Shown in pieces: positions 47,535 through 56,250 of a stretch of 64,000 nt of DNA. Origin of the DNA: SB11 sp965222995 (GTDB taxonomy: Bacteria > Bacteroidota > Bacteroidia > UBA8524). Positions within the stretch are counted from its first letter, which is position 1; every line of letters starts with the position of its first letter. Under the pieces are notes generated by a model. That model was not told the DNA's origin. It made no database searches and saw only the letters and a list, made by a program, of their open reading frames with translations. The stretch spans positions 1,674,001 to 1,738,000 of the forward strand of contig OZ244977.1 in assembly GCA_965222995.1 (NCBI GenBank). Reading direction: 5' to 3'. Position numbers and translations under genes: made by a program.

Positions 47535-48752
47535 TTATGCCTCTTTCATTACTTTTTCTACTAAGTCGGCAGCTTCTTTTAGTAAGATGGCTGAGTATAC
47601 TTTTAAGCCCGACTCATCTATAATCTTCTTACCTTCTTCGGCATTAGTACCTTGCAAACGAACGATAATAGGCACAGGAATATCGCCTATTTTCTTGTAT
47701 GCCTCAACCACCCCTGATGCTACACGGTCGCAACGAACGATACCACCAAAAATATTGATTAAGATTGCTTTTACATTAGGGTCTTTTAAGATAATACGGA
47801 AACCGGCTTCTACAGTTTCTGCGTTAGCTCCACCTCCAACATCAAGGAAGTTAGCAGGCTCACCGCCCGATAGTTTGATAATGTCCATAGTTGCCATTGC
47901 CAAACCCGCTCCGTTTACCATACAACCTACGTTACCGTCAAGTTTTACATAGCTAAGGTTACTTTTCTTAGCTTCCACCTCTGTTGGGTCTTCTTCGCTC
48001 TCATCACGTAATGCAGCGTAGTCTTTGTGGCGATACAATGCGTTCTCGTCTAATGCCACTTTAGCATCAACGGCTATAATTTTATCGTCAGAAGTTTTAA
48101 GCACAGGGTTAATCTCAAACATTGATGAATCTATCTCGTCGTATGCTTTGTATAATGCTGTAACAAATTTTACCATTTGCTTGTAGGCATTACCACTTAA
48201 ACCTAAGTTGAAAGCAATTTTACGAGCTTGAAATGGCTGTAAGCCCACACGAGGGTCAACTATTTCTTTATTAATTTTTTCAGGAGTATCGTGTGCTACT
48301 TGCTCAATATCCATCCCTCCCTCAGTAGTGTATACAATTACGTTTTTACCACTGGCACGGTCTAGCAATACGCTCATATAAAATTCATCAGGCTCAGAAT
48401 CACCGGGGTAATAAACATCTTGTGCTATAAGCACTTTGCTTACTAGTTTCCCGTCAGGACCTGTTTGTATGGTTTCTAAAGTACCGCCCAAAAGGTTGGT
48501 AGCTATTTGTTTAGCATCTTCAACAGTTTTAGCAACTGCCACACCTTTTTGTCCGTTCTCTTTCACTTTTCCTTTTCCACGACCACCTGCATGTATTTGT
48601 GCTTTTATTACCACAAAATCGTTATTGGTAGCTTCTTGCATTTTTTTAGCTGCATCAGCTGCCGCCTCAGGAGTATCTGCTACTATGCCCTCTTGCACTG
48701 CAACACCGTATGATTTAAGTATTTCTTTTGCCTGATATTCGTGAATATTCAT
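47535..48752 (-). CDS. sucC: Succinyl-CoA synthetase (ADP-forming) subunit beta
   Basis: The 405-residue beta subunit starts MNIHEYQAKEILKSYG, the canonical opening. The ATP-grasp domain contains VVIKAQIHAGGRGKGK and MFEINPVLKT, and the CoA-ligase domain has GAGLAMATMDIIKLSGGEPANFLDVGGGAN, quoted in parts, and LINIFGGIVRCD. It forms the enzyme with sucD, which lies about 45 kb away at 1338-2222. The gene ends with a clear terminator and has its own promoter at 48785-48815, so it is not in an operon with sucD. Confidence 0.98.
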   Translation of the reverse strand: MNIHEYQAKEILKSYGVAVQEGIVADTPEAAADAAKKMQEATNNDFVVIKAQIHAGGRGKGKVKENGQKGVAVAKTVEDAKQIATNLLGGTLETIQTGPDGKLVSKVLIAQDVYYPGDSEPDEFYMSVLLDRASGKNVIVYTTEGGMDIEQVAHDTPEKINKEIVDPRVGLQPFQARKIAFNLGLSGNAYKQMVKFVTALYKAYDEIDSSMFEINPVLKTSDDKIIAVDAKVALDENALYRHKDYAALRDESEEDPTEVEAKKSNLSYVKLDGNVGCMVNGAGLAMATMDIIKLSGGEPANFLDVGGGANAETVEAGFRIILKDPNVKAILINIFGGIVRCDRVASGVVEAYKKIGDIPVPIIVRLQGTNAEEGKKIIDESGLKVYSAILLKEAADLVEKVMKEA

Positions 48753-48784
48753 GTGCTATTAATTTTCAATTCTTAATGTTCGCG

Positions 48785-48815
48785 CGAAAATAGGTGATTA
48801 ATGTAAATAAGACAA
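48785..48815 (-). promoter_or_regulatory. Promoter of sucC
   Basis: On the minus strand TATTTTCG (48785-48792) differs from TAnnTTTG at one position, and TTG (48813-48815) lies 20 bases upstream. The leader would be about 25 bases. Confidence 0.5.
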
Positions 48816-48830
48816 TTAGGATAAGTAATT

Positions 48831-48860
48831 GTTGATTTACGATTTGAGATTTATGATTTT
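48831..48860 (+). repeat. Short GATTTA-type direct repeats upstream of the ABC ATPase gene
   Basis: GATTTACGATTTGAGATTT followed by ATGATTTT is a run of degenerate GATTT units with a period of about 7-9 bases. A similar run lies on the other side of the gene, at 49569-49611. Confidence 0.5.
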
Positions 48861-48906
48861 CTTACTCCAATCTAAAACTGTAAACTGAAAACTAAAAACT
48901 GACTAT

Positions 48907-48914
48907 TATCTTCG
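48907..48914 (+). promoter_or_regulatory. -7 promoter element of the ABC ATPase gene
   Basis: TATCTTCG differs from TAnnTTTG at one position and lies only 6 bases before the ATG, so the mRNA would be leaderless or nearly so. Confidence 0.4.
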
Positions 48915-48920
48915 CAGTGC

Positions 48921-49571
48921 ATGATTAAGGCAACAAATGTTCATAAATCGTACGGTAAACTCCACGTTTTGAAAGGAGTTGACCTTGAAATACAAAAAGG
49001 TGAAGTGGTAAGTATTGTAGGCGCATCAGGAGCGGGAAAAAGTACGCTGTTACAAATAATGGGTACTCTCGATAATGCTGATAGCGGAGAAGTTGAAATA
49101 AACAACACTATTGTTACTGCACTAAAGGGCAAAGAACTGGCCCGTTTTCGTAACACACATTTGGGGTTTGTATTTCAGTTTCACCATTTATTGCCTGAGT
49201 TTACTGCCATTGAAAATATTTGCATACCTGCTTTTATTGCAGGTATGAATAAAAGTACTGCTGAAAAGAAAGCTGCCGAACTTTTAAACCTTATGGGACT
49301 TACTGAAAGGGCTAATCACAAACCTTCTGCCCTATCAGGTGGTGAGCAGCAACGTGTAGCGGTAGCTAGAGCGTTGGTAAATAACCCTGCGGTGGTTATG
49401 GCCGATGAACCTTCAGGCAACCTAGATTCAGCTTCAGCAGAAGGCTTACATCAACTATTCTTCGACCTTAGAGATAAAATGGGGCAAACTTTTGTTATTG
49501 TTACCCATAATGAAACCCTTGCGAATAGTGCAGATAGAAAATTGGTAATGAAAGACGGGGTTATTGTGTGA
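48921..49571 (+). CDS. lolD: LolD-type ABC transporter ATP-binding protein
   Basis: The 216-residue ATPase has Walker A SIVGASGAGKSTLLQIMG, Q-loop VFQFHHLLPEFTAIEN, signature LSGGEQQRVAVARAL and Walker B VVMADEPSGNLDSASAE. The DEPSGNLD and FQFHHLLPEFTA sequences are typical of the lipoprotein-release (LolD/FtsE/MacB-type) branch. LolD energises LolCE to extract outer-membrane lipoproteins from the inner membrane. The permease is not adjacent, so the symbol is by similarity. GATTTA-type repeats flank the gene on both sides. Confidence 0.85.
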   Translation: MIKATNVHKSYGKLHVLKGVDLEIQKGEVVSIVGASGAGKSTLLQIMGTLDNADSGEVEINNTIVTALKGKELARFRNTHLGFVFQFHHLLPEFTAIENICIPAFIAGMNKSTAEKKAAELLNLMGLTERANHKPSALSGGEQQRVAVARALVNNPAVVMADEPSGNLDSASAEGLHQLFFDLRDKMGQTFVIVTHNETLANSADRKLVMKDGVIV

Positions 49572-49611
49572 TTTAATGATTTTTGATTTGTTGATTTAGA
49601 GATTTACGATT
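49569..49611 (+). repeat. Short GATTT-type direct repeats downstream of the ABC ATPase gene
   Basis: The sequence repeats GATTT or GATTTA units (GTGATTTAATGATTTTTG, then TTGATTTAGAGATTTACGA) with a period of about 7-9 bases. It begins in the last codon of the ABC ATPase gene and runs up to the AbiC-like gene. Confidence 0.5.
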
Positions 49612-49624
49612 ATACTATCAAATT

Positions 49625-50524
49625 ATGACCGAAGAAGAATACAAAAGAAAACGTAAAAGAATTAATTACATTTTTTTTTGTGCTGCTATTTTAGCCTTAA
49701 TTCTATGGGGACTATCGGGATATCTTATTGACTTATTTTCAAATTCAGAAGAAGCAAGAGGAACATTCGGTGATATGTTCGGGATGATAAATGCCTTATT
49801 CTCTGGTTTAGCTCTTGGTGGTGTTATCTATACCATTCTTTTACAACGCTTAGAGTTAGAATTACAAAGGGATGAGATACGATATTCATCAGAACAACTA
49901 AAAGGGCAAAAAGAAATCTTAGATAGACAAAACTTTGAAGATAAATTTTTTAAATTATTTGAGCTTTACCTCTCAACCTTAAATTCAGTAAATGCTATTA
50001 TAATAAGATACGGAAAAGAAGAAAGATATACTGGAAAACAAGCAATTCAACAAATTATACAAAGAATTTCACGTGATTATTTTACTAATAATCAAAAGCA
50101 AGATAATGACTCCAAAGAAGCTTATTATGATTTTAAGAAATCATATTTAAGATTAATAAAAGTCTATAACATTGCACCTTTAATAAATATAATATCAGCA
50201 ATTTTAGATTTCACAGCTAATTCCTTTTCCAGTGAAAAGGGTAAAAACCTTTTTGAAACTAGAAACTTCCTTCAAAAAATATTTGTCAATCAATTATCAA
50301 ACTTTGAACTTTTATTAATTATTCATGAAGCTTTAGCTTCGAACAGTACTAAAGCATTAAAAGTTATAAGCTCATTCCAAATCTTTTCAAACCTTGACTT
50401 TGAATTACATAGAGAGTCTGACTCAAAAAAAGATATAATAGGCACTTCTTATATTGTTACCCAATCTAAATTCGTTTCAGAAATTTATGATATTCAAAAA
50501 TCAAAAAACTTTAAAAACCTATAA
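49625..50524 (+). CDS. AbiC-like membrane protein (putative phage abortive infection)
   Basis: The 299-residue protein has two N-terminal membrane helices (about 14-36 and 52-70) with FGDMFGMINALFSGLALGGV, quoted in part, and YTILLQRLELELQRDEI between them and the cytoplasmic part. This start is typical of the putative phage abortive infection protein family (putAbiC). The cytoplasmic remainder is helical and AT-rich in coding, with LDRQNFEDKFFKLFELYL as its first helix. Neighbours are housekeeping genes, so it looks like a single-gene defence insertion. The phage target and mechanism are unknown. Confidence 0.75.
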   Translation: MTEEEYKRKRKRINYIFFCAAILALILWGLSGYLIDLFSNSEEARGTFGDMFGMINALFSGLALGGVIYTILLQRLELELQRDEIRYSSEQLKGQKEILDRQNFEDKFFKLFELYLSTLNSVNAIIIRYGKEERYTGKQAIQQIIQRISRDYFTNNQKQDNDSKEAYYDFKKSYLRLIKVYNIAPLINIISAILDFTANSFSSEKGKNLFETRNFLQKIFVNQLSNFELLLIIHEALASNSTKALKVISSFQIFSNLDFELHRESDSKKDIIGTSYIVTQSKFVSEIYDIQKSKNFKNL

Positions 50525-50566
50525 CTTAGCAGCCTATAACTGATAACCATTTAACCAATACAAAAA

Positions 50567-51805
50567 TTGGCAAAAGTAAGACCTTTTAAAGCCCTTAGAC
50601 CAAAGCCTGAGCTGGCACAAGTAGTGAGTAGTAGAAGCTACGATAGTAACCATAACCATATAAGCTTAGAGGTAATGAATAATAATGAGTATTCGTACTT
50701 ACACATTACCAAACCCCATTTAACTTTTAATGAAACTACACGTGTGCCTGAAAAGCATTTCCCAATAGCCAGAACAAAGTTGGAAGCACTTAAAAATGAG
50801 GGCGTACTACAAAAAGAGACAAAAGCCAATTATTACCTGCACCAAATTACTGACAACCTTAAACATATTATATATAATGGTATCGTAGGCCTTGCCAGTG
50901 TTGACGACTATTTAAACTCACACATAAAAAAGCATGAGCATACACTTACTAAAAAAGAGATGGCTTTGGCAGAGCATATTGACTATGTAAAAGCTATTGG
51001 CGAGCCTGTACTACTTACATTTGAAGCGGGTACATGGTATGATAAAATGGTTGCCGATGTTACAGGCTTCGACCCTGAATATGATTTTACCAGTGATGAC
51101 GGATTACACCACCGTGTATGGTTAATTAATACTGAAAGTACTATTGATACTATAACACAAAACATGTCTCAGGTGCCTGATTTGTATATTGCCGATGGGC
51201 ACCACCGTACTGCATCAGCAGCAAGGTATTGCGAAATGCAACGTGAAAAAGGCACTTGCAACGAACTATGTGAAGGAATTTTAGCATATATGATTCCTTT
51301 TGACCACATGAAAGTGTTTGAGTTCAACCGAGTAGTGAAAGATACTAACGGTTTGAGTGAAGAAGAGTTTATTGAGAAATTAAGCGAAAAATTCAATGTC
51401 CACGCCATTGGTGCGCCTAAACTAAGAGTGAAAAAGAAAAACTCGCAGTTTGGCATGTATATAAATAAAACGTGGTATGGTTTAGACTTAAAAGAACCCA
51501 AAGACAAAACCAAACTGCCTGAAAGCCTTGATGTATCTATTTTAGAGGATATTATATTAAAGCCTATATTGGGTATTAAGGATAGCAAGACCGATGACCG
51601 ATTATCTTTTGTAGATGGTACTAAAGGTATTGCCCGCTTACAAGAACTGGTTGATTATGGTGATTATGAGGTAGCATTTTCATTATTCCCCACAGATATT
51701 AAAGATGTTGTGGCTGTGGCAGATAATAACCTGATAATGCCGCCAAAGTCTACCTGGTTTGAGCCAAAACTAAGAACCGGCTTGCTTATACACGAAACTG
51801 AATAA
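50567..51805 (+). CDS. DUF1015-family protein
   Basis: The 412-residue protein is full length for DUF1015: VRPFKALRPKPELAQVVSSRSYD at the start in parts, then YLHQITDN and the conserved YIADGHHRTASAARYCEM block, and a late PTDIKDVVAVADNNLIMPPKSTWFEPKLRTGL. The HHR segment resembles a nuclease or phosphotransferase active site, but the function is unknown. In many bacteria it lies next to serC/serA; here serA and serC are absent. The start is a TTG at 50567. Confidence 0.9.
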   Translation: MAKVRPFKALRPKPELAQVVSSRSYDSNHNHISLEVMNNNEYSYLHITKPHLTFNETTRVPEKHFPIARTKLEALKNEGVLQKETKANYYLHQITDNLKHIIYNGIVGLASVDDYLNSHIKKHEHTLTKKEMALAEHIDYVKAIGEPVLLTFEAGTWYDKMVADVTGFDPEYDFTSDDGLHHRVWLINTESTIDTITQNMSQVPDLYIADGHHRTASAARYCEMQREKGTCNELCEGILAYMIPFDHMKVFEFNRVVKDTNGLSEEEFIEKLSEKFNVHAIGAPKLRVKKKNSQFGMYINKTWYGLDLKEPKDKTKLPESLDVSILEDIILKPILGIKDSKTDDRLSFVDGTKGIARLQELVDYGDYEVAFSLFPTDIKDVVAVADNNLIMPPKSTWFEPKLRTGLLIHETE

Positions 51806-51809
51806 AAAA

Positions 51810-51848
51810 AGAAAGTTAAAACTATCCTCCCGACGGTTTTAACTTTCT
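51810..51848. terminator. Hairpin after the DUF1015 gene
   Basis: A 13-bp stem (51810-51822 with 51836-51848, AGAAAGTTAAAAC/GTTTTAACTTTCT) encloses a GC-rich loop, directly after the stop codon. An A run precedes it; no long T run follows on the plus strand. Confidence 0.6.
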
Positions 51849-51871
51849 ATAAATATTAAGCCTATGATTTA

Positions 51872-51905
51872 TTTGTAGTAACAGACATGTGAACCAATAG
51901 TTTTG
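51872..51905 (+). promoter_or_regulatory. Promoter of the L,D-transpeptidase gene
   Basis: TTTG (51872-51875), 22 bases, then TAGTTTTG (51898-51905) matches the Bacteroidota promoter pattern. The leader would be about 60 bases. Confidence 0.55.
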
Positions 51906-51971
51906 TTGTTGCAACTTTAAAAAAATTATAAGCAGACATATTTTTTATGTTCCTTCATCGTTTCTAATAGT

Positions 51972-52586
51972 ATGGTATTGTATAGGTTACTGTTTATACT
52001 GGCAGCTCTGGGCTGCTTGGCTTGCCAACCCGATAACAGTTTGGCAAAAAGTACTTCCCAAGGTTCACCAGTTGATAGCACAAAAAAACATATCAACTAT
52101 CACCTTAAAGCCAAAAAAGTAATTGACTCTTTAAAACTGGATAAGCGAAAAATCTATATCCAAATAGATAAATCGAAGTATACACTATCTCTCAAAATAG
52201 GAGAAACTGTAATAAAAAGTTACCCTGTTGTACTAGGGTTTAATCCCGTAGATGATAAAATGAAAGAAGGGGATGGCTGTACCCCTGAAGGTACTTTTAA
52301 AATAAAGAGCCAGTACCCCCACAAAAGTTGGAACAAGTTTATTTGGATAGACTACCCCAATGCTGAAAGCTGGAAGAAGTTTAAACAACGCAAAAAAGAC
52401 GGTACCATACCCAAAAATGCAAAAATAGGTGGTGAAATAGGTATACACGGTGTACCTAAAGGCACAGACATGTTTGTTGATATGGGCAAAAACTGGACTT
52501 TGGGGTGTATTTCACTTAAAAACGCTGATGTAAGCGAAATATATAGCTTGGTAAAAGCAGGAACTAAAATTGTTATTAACCACTAA
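51972..52586 (+). CDS. L,D-transpeptidase (YkuD) lipoprotein
   Basis: The 204-residue protein has a lipoprotein signal (MVLYRLLFILAALGCLAC) and a YkuD domain (about 55-204). The strand IYIQIDKSKYTLSLKIGE opens the fold, then EIGIHGVPKGTDMFVDMG and the catalytic Cys in KNWTLGCISLKNADVSEIY. Such enzymes form 3-3 cross-links in peptidoglycan or attach lipoproteins to it. The usual HxxSxGCx motif is HG...TLGCISL here, an accepted variant. Confidence 0.92.
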   Translation: MVLYRLLFILAALGCLACQPDNSLAKSTSQGSPVDSTKKHINYHLKAKKVIDSLKLDKRKIYIQIDKSKYTLSLKIGETVIKSYPVVLGFNPVDDKMKEGDGCTPEGTFKIKSQYPHKSWNKFIWIDYPNAESWKKFKQRKKDGTIPKNAKIGGEIGIHGVPKGTDMFVDMGKNWTLGCISLKNADVSEIYSLVKAGTKIVINH

Positions 52587-52593
52587 ATACAAT

Positions 52594-52623
52594 AAAAAAC
52601 CACCTTGCAAATAACAAGGTGGT
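52594..52623 (-). terminator. Terminator of the MATE gene
   Basis: ACCACCTTG (52599-52607) pairs with CAAGGTGGT (52615-52623); on the minus strand six T residues follow. It lies about 45 bases past the MATE stop codon and may also serve the convergent transpeptidase gene. Confidence 0.85.
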
Positions 52624-52667
52624 CTATTAAAAAGTATTAAGTTTTGCTATAAAAACTCATACCACAA

Positions 52668-54089
52668 TTAAACTTTAACCTGCTTCCACTTTCCTTTTCT
52701 AAACATTACTAAAGCAGCTATTGCTATAAATGTTTCAGCAACAGGAACTGTTAAGAAAACTCCGGATGGTCCCATACTTGTATACTTATGCAATACATAA
52801 GCAAAAGGTATTTGGAACATCCAAAACCCAAAGAAATTAACCCAAGTAGGTGTTTTGGTATCACCTGCACCGTTAAAGGCTTGCGTAAGCACCATCCCCA
52901 GACCATAAAATATATAGCCCCCACTAATTATTTTTAGTGCTGACACTGCATACTCTAACTGGTCTTTTTCATTATCAGGAACAAAAAAGTCTACTACAGG
53001 TGTTGCAAACAGGAAGATAAACAGTGTAACTAATACCATAAATGACACATTAAATTTGGCAGTAATTTTTACACTCTCTTCTGCCCTGTTATACTCCTTT
53101 GCTCCTAAGTTTTGCCCAACCAATGTGGCAACGGCATTACTCATTCCCCATGCAGGTAAAATAAAAAACATTACCAAACGAATAGCCGTTTGATACCCTG
53201 CTGATGCTGCACTACCATATTCTGCTACCATTGCAGCTAAAAATATCCAACTGGCTATGGCAATAATAAATTGTAAGGTTGCAGGAGAAGCAATAGAAAC
53301 CAAACCTTTGAGTACCGAAGTATCAGGTATAAATTGACGCAACTTAATTTTTAGTATTCTTGTTGACTTCCATAAATGGTACAACTGGTACAATACACCA
53401 ATACTCCGGCCGGCCACAGTAGCTATGGCAGCTCCTTTAATACCCAAAGCAGGAATAAAAGCAAAACCAAAAATAAGAAGTGGGTCTAACGCAATATTAA
53501 AAAAGTTAGCAATCCACAAACTTCTCATGGCTATGGAAGCATTTCCTGCTCCCCTAAAAACTCCATTAATAAGAAACAGCAGTATAATTACCAGGTTGCC
53601 CCCAAACATTATTTGAGTATATGCCAAACCTTCTTCAATAGCCTGAGGCTCTGCCCCCATCAGTTGTAATATATCCTTGGCATATATAAACCCGGGAATA
53701 GCCATCAATATTGAGATTACAATAGCAAGAAATATTGCCTGAGCTCCTGCTTTTGAAGCTGCTACATTGTTTTTCTCCCCTACACGACGGGCAATGGTTG
53801 CCGTTGCAGCAGCACTTAGCCCAATACTTACAGCGTATATAACAGTAATTACAGACTCAGTAAGTCCTACTACTGATGTAGCATGAATACCCAGTTTATT
53901 TACAAAGTAGATATCTACTACTGCAAATACAGATTCAAGAGCCAACTCCAACATCATAGGAATAGCTAAAAGCACTATGGCTTTTCGAAGGTTTATGGCA
54001 GTATAGTCATACTCTTCGCCCTTTATTGCAGATTTTATAATACGTACATAGTTTGAAAACCTGTCGGTTTTAGTTTTTTGATTTTCCAC
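52668..54089 (-). CDS. MATE-family multidrug exporter
   Basis: The 473-residue inner-membrane protein has about 12 predicted helices and the MATE motifs AIPMMLELALESVFAVVDIYF at the N-terminus, in parts, GLSAAATATIARRVGE, and VATLVGQNLGAKEYNRAEES at the start of the second bundle. It exports drugs or metabolites by Na+ or proton exchange. It is a single-gene unit with its own promoter (54269-54301) and a long structured 5' leader (54090-54263), which suggests regulation at the RNA level. The substrate is unknown. Confidence 0.9.
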   Translation of the reverse strand: MENQKTKTDRFSNYVRIIKSAIKGEEYDYTAINLRKAIVLLAIPMMLELALESVFAVVDIYFVNKLGIHATSVVGLTESVITVIYAVSIGLSAAATATIARRVGEKNNVAASKAGAQAIFLAIVISILMAIPGFIYAKDILQLMGAEPQAIEEGLAYTQIMFGGNLVIILLFLINGVFRGAGNASIAMRSLWIANFFNIALDPLLIFGFAFIPALGIKGAAIATVAGRSIGVLYQLYHLWKSTRILKIKLRQFIPDTSVLKGLVSIASPATLQFIIAIASWIFLAAMVAEYGSAASAGYQTAIRLVMFFILPAWGMSNAVATLVGQNLGAKEYNRAEESVKITAKFNVSFMVLVTLFIFLFATPVVDFFVPDNEKDQLEYAVSALKIISGGYIFYGLGMVLTQAFNGAGDTKTPTWVNFFGFWMFQIPFAYVLHKYTSMGPSGVFLTVPVAETFIAIAALVMFRKGKWKQVKV

Positions 54090-54120
54090 TGAAAATAATT
54101 GTTAAAAAATTTGATAAATG

Positions 54121-54262
54121 AGCAGAATTCTTCCTCTCGGAAAATTTGTTAATCTGCCTTAAAAGAAAATAACCATAAGTTGCAAACGGCAACTTTCCGC
54201 TGTGAATAGATACTACAGCGGAGGGTAATTACACCATGGTGGTTTGTATACCGATAGGTTTC
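54121..54262 (-). promoter_or_regulatory. Structured 5' leader of the MATE gene, candidate riboregulator
   Basis: On the minus strand a leader of about 170 bases separates promoter and start codon. It contains back-to-back perfect hairpins: TCCGCTGT/ACAGCGGA (54196-54203 with 54215-54222, 11-base loop) and AAGTTGC/GCAACTT (54177-54183 with 54189-54195). A third stem, GCAGA/TCTGC (54122-54126 with 54153-54157), lies nearest the gene, and CACCATGGTG occurs near 54232-54241. I could not match it to a known riboswitch class. Confidence 0.5.
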
Positions 54263-54268
54263 ATACTT

Positions 54269-54301
54269 CAAATATAAATCACATTTCTAATTGAACACCA
54301 A
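54269..54301 (-). promoter_or_regulatory. Promoter of the MATE gene
   Basis: On the minus strand TATATTTG (54269-54276) matches TAnnTTTG exactly, and TTG (54299-54301) lies 22 bases upstream. Transcription would start near 54262. Confidence 0.6.
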
Positions 54302-54334
54302 TCATTTCTATATTTTTTAAAAAAAATATTAATA

Positions 54335-54361
54335 AAAAAGGGCTGCCTGCGGCAGCCCTTT
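54335..54361 (-). terminator. Terminator after lysS
   Basis: An 11-bp stem (54337-54347 with 54351-54361, AAAGGGCTGCC/GGCAGCCCTTT) has a 3-base loop and is followed on the minus strand by T-rich sequence. Confidence 0.92.
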
Positions 54362-54388
54362 CAATTATACTATATACTGTCCGGTGCA

Positions 54389-56098
54389 TTACGCCAACTC
54401 TACATTTAAAGCGTCATCGGTTTTTACCACTTTAGCTAAGTTATGTTTAGTTAGCCCTTTAATGGCTTTATCCCATTTTTTACCACTTAACCCTGATGCC
54501 TCTTTCAATTCACTTAATGGAAGCTTCTCAGACTTCTTCAAAAGGTCTAGCACAAGTTTTTCCTCATCAGTCAACGCTACTTCTTCACTTTTCTTTTCAG
54601 GTCTCATTTGTGGGAAGAACAACACATCTTGTATTGACTGTGAGTTGGTCATTATCATGGTTAATCGGTCTATACCTATACCTAAACCTGCTGTTGGTGG
54701 CATACCAAACTCTAAGGCACGCAAAAAGTCTTCATCCAATACCATTGCCTCATCATCTCCTCGTTTGCCCAATTCCAGTTGTTCTTCAAAGCGTTTGCGT
54801 TGGTCAATCGGGTCATTAAGCTCACTAAAACTATTGCATATTTCTTTTCCGTTACAAATAGCTTCAAAACGCTCTACCAAACCTTTCTCACTTCTATGGC
54901 TTTTTGCCAAAGGAGACATTTCCACGGGGTAATCGGTAATAAATGTAGGTTGTATCAGTTTGGGTTCGGCTGTTTCACCAAAAATCTCATCTATCAGTTT
55001 TGCACGCCCCATCGTATCATCAACCTCAACACCAAGTTTTTTGGCAGTTTCAGCCATTTCAACCTCATCCATTTCACTTACATCTATACCTGTAAACTCT
55101 TTTATGGCTCCATACATGGTATACCGTTTCCACGGGCGTTTAAAATCTATAATATTTTCACCATTCTTCACCTTGGTAGAACCATGCAATGCTATAGCTA
55201 TTTTTTCCACTATCTCTTCTACCAACTCCATCATCCAGTTATAGTCTTTATAGGCTACATACAACTCCATTACAGTAAACTCAGGGTTGTGGGTTCTGTC
55301 CATTCCTTCATTTCTAAAGTCTTTGGCAAACTCATACACACCATCATATCCTCCCACTATCAAACGCTTCAGGTATAACTCATTGGCAATACGCAAATAC
55401 AAAGGAATATCCAGTGCATTGTGGTGTGTTACAAACGGACGTGCTGCTGCACCACCATGTATAGGCTGCAATATGGGCGTTTCCACTTCAATGTATCCTT
55501 TGTCATTAAAATAGTCGCGCATGGTTTTCATTAACAGGGTACGTTTAGTAAAAGCATCTTTTACATGCGGGTTCACTATCAAGTCAACATAGCGTTGGCG
55601 ATAACGAAGTTCAGGGTCATTAAAAGCATCGTATACCTCTCCGTCTTTTTCTTTTACAATAGGCAGTGGGCGCAAAGCTTTACTTAGAAAAGTAAATTCC
55701 TGCACGTGTATACTGGTTTCACCTGTTTTGGTGGTAAATACATACCCCTTTACCCCAACTATATCTCCTATATCAGTAAGTTTTTTATATACTTTGTTGT
55801 ATAGTGTTTTATCCTCGCCCGGGCAAATCTCGTCGCGGTTTATATACAACTGTATTTTACCTAAACTGTCTTGCAACACAGCAAAGCTTGCCTTTCCCAT
55901 ATCACGAATCATCATTATCCGCCCTGCAATAGAAATATTCTTAAACTCAGAAGCATTTTCCTCGCCCTTATAATTATCCAATATCTGTTTGGATGTGGTA
56001 TTCACATCAAACAATTCTGCGGGATACGGATTAATTCCCAACTCCCTCAATTGGTCTAATTTCTGTCTGCGGATTACTTCTTGTTCGCTTAATTCCAT
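54389..56098 (-). CDS. lysS: Lysyl-tRNA synthetase (class II) with C-terminal extension
   Basis: The 569-residue enzyme charges tRNA-Lys. It has the N-terminal OB-fold anticodon-binding domain (ISIAGRIMMIRDMGKASFAVLQD, in parts) and the class II core: motif 1 near FLKRTLLMKTMRDYF-type sequence, motif 2 FRNEGMDRTHNPEFTVMELY and motif 3 GLGIGIDRLTMIM. Residues about 500-569 form an extra domain (KLVLDLLKKSEKLPLSELKE and SGKKWDKAIKGLTKHNLAKV) resembling a winged helix. This tail is beyond the usual length of about 500 residues and is known in Bacteroidota LysS. Confidence 0.96.
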   Translation of the reverse strand: MELSEQEVIRRQKLDQLRELGINPYPAELFDVNTTSKQILDNYKGEENASEFKNISIAGRIMMIRDMGKASFAVLQDSLGKIQLYINRDEICPGEDKTLYNKVYKKLTDIGDIVGVKGYVFTTKTGETSIHVQEFTFLSKALRPLPIVKEKDGEVYDAFNDPELRYRQRYVDLIVNPHVKDAFTKRTLLMKTMRDYFNDKGYIEVETPILQPIHGGAAARPFVTHHNALDIPLYLRIANELYLKRLIVGGYDGVYEFAKDFRNEGMDRTHNPEFTVMELYVAYKDYNWMMELVEEIVEKIAIALHGSTKVKNGENIIDFKRPWKRYTMYGAIKEFTGIDVSEMDEVEMAETAKKLGVEVDDTMGRAKLIDEIFGETAEPKLIQPTFITDYPVEMSPLAKSHRSEKGLVERFEAICNGKEICNSFSELNDPIDQRKRFEEQLELGKRGDDEAMVLDEDFLRALEFGMPPTAGLGIGIDRLTMIMTNSQSIQDVLFFPQMRPEKKSEEVALTDEEKLVLDLLKKSEKLPLSELKEASGLSGKKWDKAIKGLTKHNLAKVVKTDDALNVELA

Positions 56099-56228
56099 TG
56101 ATTTAAAAAAATTTGCGCGAAGATAGTTTTTTTACCCCTGCTTGTAAAGCTGTATTATAGAGTGCACAGCCGTATTTTATATGTAGGTAAAAGCTTGTTT
56201 ACAAAAACTGCTTTAAGAGGCTTAATGT

Positions 56229-56236
56229 TATATTTG
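56229..56236 (+). promoter_or_regulatory. -7 promoter element of the type IX-secreted protein gene
   Basis: TATATTTG matches TAnnTTTG exactly, about 15-21 bases before the two candidate start codons. No -33 box at the usual distance is clear. Confidence 0.45.
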
Positions 56237-56250
56237 TATAAAGGCAACTT

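Noticed and set aside
54384..55973. Several open frames of 80-200 codons on the plus strand opposite lysS
   Set aside because: They are antisense shadows of a well-supported tRNA synthetase gene and show no protein family motifs.
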